Shown piece after piece: positions 61,943 through 64,000 of a stretch of 64,000 bases of DNA. The notes under the pieces are model-generated. The model had not been told where the DNA came from. It ran no database searches and worked only from the letters and a program-made list of their open reading frames with translations. The stretch lies in NCBI GenBank assembly GCA_933822405.4, contig CAKOGP040002058.1, positions 124,558 to 188,557 on the forward strand, written 5' to 3'. Source of the DNA: Cylindrotheca closterium (lineage: Eukaryota; Bacillariophyta; Bacillariophyceae; Bacillariales; Bacillariaceae). The position numbers were made by a program, and so were the translations under genes. Positions within the stretch are counted from its first letter, which is position 1, and the number at the start of each line of letters is the position of its first letter.

Positions 61943-62850
61943 ATTTGCAAAAAGGTTTGACAGATATATAAAATGATGATAGTTTTGTAATAAGATCAGC
62001 AAGCACAGCGTATGATAATATCCAAGAATGAGGCAGGTGAGCGTCTTGGAACCTTGCCGAACATATGTGGTGACGAAGCTGAGTCTTGTGACTTGTGACC
62101 TTTTGCGAGTGCATGCCGTTATTTAGCATTTGAAAAATTGCTTCCGAACAGAATCAATCAATCTTTGTTAAATGTTGCAAAACCGGTGATGTGTGAAAAC
62201 GCCATCAATCCGAAACTCACAAGGTTTCCTTTTTTTGTTTTTTTAAATTGAGACTCTAGTGCATGTTCAGCATCATCATCACTAACTTGAAACTGTACAG
62301 AAACTTCAGTGGATCGATGTCGATGGCCTACTTTTCATTCTTACACATATTTGTCGTCCATGGGTGTACATTCCAAGGTTAGAATTTCAGTGAAGACGTG
62401 CGTCAATTGCACATTGGGCCACTTGGCTTGGTATGTGCTGATCACTGCTGGGCATGCATGATTCTCCTTCTTTGCAGCAGAAGCACGGCCAAGAATGTAG
62501 AATCGTGCCTAGTTGCCCAAACTCATCTAGTATAGACACACGTGATAAATGTTGCATGGTGAAATACGAAGAGTTGTTTTCACTACAAGGTCGTATTATG
62601 GAACAGAATAACGGTACCAGGTGCCAGCTGTGTACAGGATGTGTATCCCTTGCTCTAGTAGAGCTAGTAGTAGAGTAACTCATACATACTCTTTTTCATG
62701 ATTGGTGGAGTCGGACGAGTCATCGAAGGATAAAAGGAAGCGATGATAATAATCGATCGAATTATATTGCAAAGCAACCTACCATAACTCTTAAGCTGCA
62801 ACTTATTTGGCAAAGAGAGGTGTCAATCACTTACAGTATACGACATCGTC
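61943..62850. other. Divergent intergenic region
   Basis: Promoters of monooxygenase copy B and of the right-edge gene. One GGTACCAGGTGCC palindrome-like word at about 62612. No gene supported. Confidence 0.5.
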
Positions 62851-64000
62851 ATGGTTAGCAACTCTGATCAAGACTACAGAAGAAGACTGACATGCTCTGG
62901 AATTTGTGGTCGCTCGGAGGATTACGAGTATGACTTTCTATCGCGACAGAACACTCAAAGCAACGGTACCTTGACTAGGGAAGATGAGGAGAAGAAACAG
63001 GAGATGGAGACTTTGGTATCGGAAGCAATGAATCAACTCTCGTTTGATGAGCGGCAACGCCAACAAGAGGCTTTGCACGGAGTCGAAGAAGGGATCATTG
63101 AAGACGAAGCGTTAATCAGCAGTGCGCTTGAGGAACTTGATAGCCATCTCTTGCGTCGTAGCAATACAGACCGCAGCGCATACGAAAAAGCCGAAAGAAT
63201 GGACCCCCATTATGTGGGTGCAACCGCATTACGATTAATGTTCCTGCGTTGTAATCGATATGATGCAAAGGCTTCAGCAGGACAAATGCTAAAGTTTTTC
63301 GAGATGAAGCAACAGCTTTTCGGGGATGAGAAACTGGTGAAGGAGATCACGATGGAGGACCTAGATGCGGATGACTTGGCATGCCTAAATTGTGGCTTTT
63401 TGCGAATGATTGGTAAAGATCAATCATCCCGACATGTTTTTCTCGGAATTCCGGCCCTTCGATCGTTCAAAGCTCTGAAAAACGAAATGAAATCGCACTT
63501 TTTCTTCAAGATGAGTTTGTTGAAATATGAGGAAATCCAACTCAGAGGTGTAGTACGAATTAGCTATGAAGTTGGTCATTGTAGGAACAAGACAAGTTTT
63601 GGAATGTTGGAATTTGCAAGACTGTCGAACGTAAGTGGCAATGATCTGCTTGTGAACATGAAAGGTCCACCACACGCTGAGCGTTCATCTCAGCCATTCC
63701 CACGCATTCTGACGCATTCGCCGTTTGACAAATCTAGGCAATTCCTCTTCGCATGGCATCTATTCACCTATGCATTGACGATATTAAGGCCTTTTTCGTG
63801 TACGATCTGGCGTTGAAGGTACGACAAGTCAGATGGGTCCTCATACTGCAGCAAGTATTCAATCGCTCATTACACTTTCTGCCCCTCATGGAATACAGGC
63901 ACTACGTCCGACACAACGTGCAAAACTAAAGATTCATTACGGGACGCATTTGGAATGCCAGTATCGACTCTCCAGTTACGGAATATCGAGGTCATTGCTA
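62851..64000 (+). CDS. CRAL-TRIO-like protein, partial at right edge (intron 63631-63737)
   Basis: The ATG at 62851 opens 260 codons to a GTAAGT donor at 63631; splicing to the CTAG acceptor at 63737 gives SN|AIPLRMASIHLCIDDIKAFF in frame. The first part matches a diatom family with a CRAL-TRIO N-domain (LRLMFLRCNRYDAKASAGQM, KFFEMKQQLFG, ITMEDLDADD) and lipid-binding CRAL-TRIO core (QLRGVVRISYEVG). Close to the edge the family's C-terminal block (LKIHYGTHLECQYRLSSYGI) appears in a different frame from AFFVYDLALK. That means another intron, an insertion or a frame lesion near 63815. Lipid or phosphoinositide transfer is the family role; this member is uncharacterised. Confidence 0.65.

Noticed and set aside
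1..64000. tRNA, rRNA or CRISPR-like arrays
   Set aside because: None could be recognised by eye on either strand; a covariance-model scan would be needed to exclude small RNAs.

Overview
The window is nuclear DNA of a photosynthetic stramenopile, most likely a pennate diatom. Four tandem fucoxanthin-chlorophyll a/c-type light-harvesting genes, several N-termini with a signal peptide ending at an Ala-Phe (AF) site (diatom plastid targeting), sparse short GT-AG introns of about 64-110 nt and many diatom-type LRR proteins all point that way. Species cannot be told from the sequence alone.

Layout. 1-5.7 kb: the N-terminal 486 codons of a THADA-like tRNA-methylation cofactor running off the left edge, a small AF-motif secretory/plastid protein, a weak hypothetical gene and a spliced multi-pass membrane protein. 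5.7-18 kb is a gene-poor accessory stretch: short GTAC palindromes, an AT microsatellite, a decayed transposase, a 21-bp minisatellite, an interstitial TTAGGG tract, a multiply broken composite flavin-oxidase gene (amine oxidase followed by a cytokinin-dehydrogenase-like FAD-linked oxidase) and a Harbinger-type transposon with 34-bp inverted ends.

18-30 kb is gene-dense housekeeping: two tandem paralogues of unknown function, a putatively plastid fructosamine-3-kinase, mitochondrial ribosomal protein mL46, a large Tudor-RING-NUMOD1-repeat protein, a small membrane protein, a circularly permuted YlqF/RbgA-type GTPase and a rhomboid protease. Three of these genes share composite upstream blocks. 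30.7-37.4 kb is the light-harvesting array, all on the minus strand, with a conserved promoter block in three of four copies and signs of gene conversion. A saccharopine-dehydrogenase-like reductase follows.

39.8-57.4 kb holds four type-II membrane LRR proteins (two of them identical over about 1.35 kb) interleaved with a P1B-2 Zn/Cd ATPase, a globin-like protein and a BspA-type LRR protein. 57.6-62 kb holds two tandem DOMON/copper type II monooxygenases with all six copper ligands and C-terminal anchors. The right edge cuts a diatom CRAL-TRIO-like gene.

The most unusual items are the Tudor-RING-NUMOD1 protein at 23680-26159 and the degenerate two-flavoenzyme composite gene at 12671-15926. 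Start codons were chosen as ATG throughout; introns were placed by reading splice sites and frame, not by transcript evidence.
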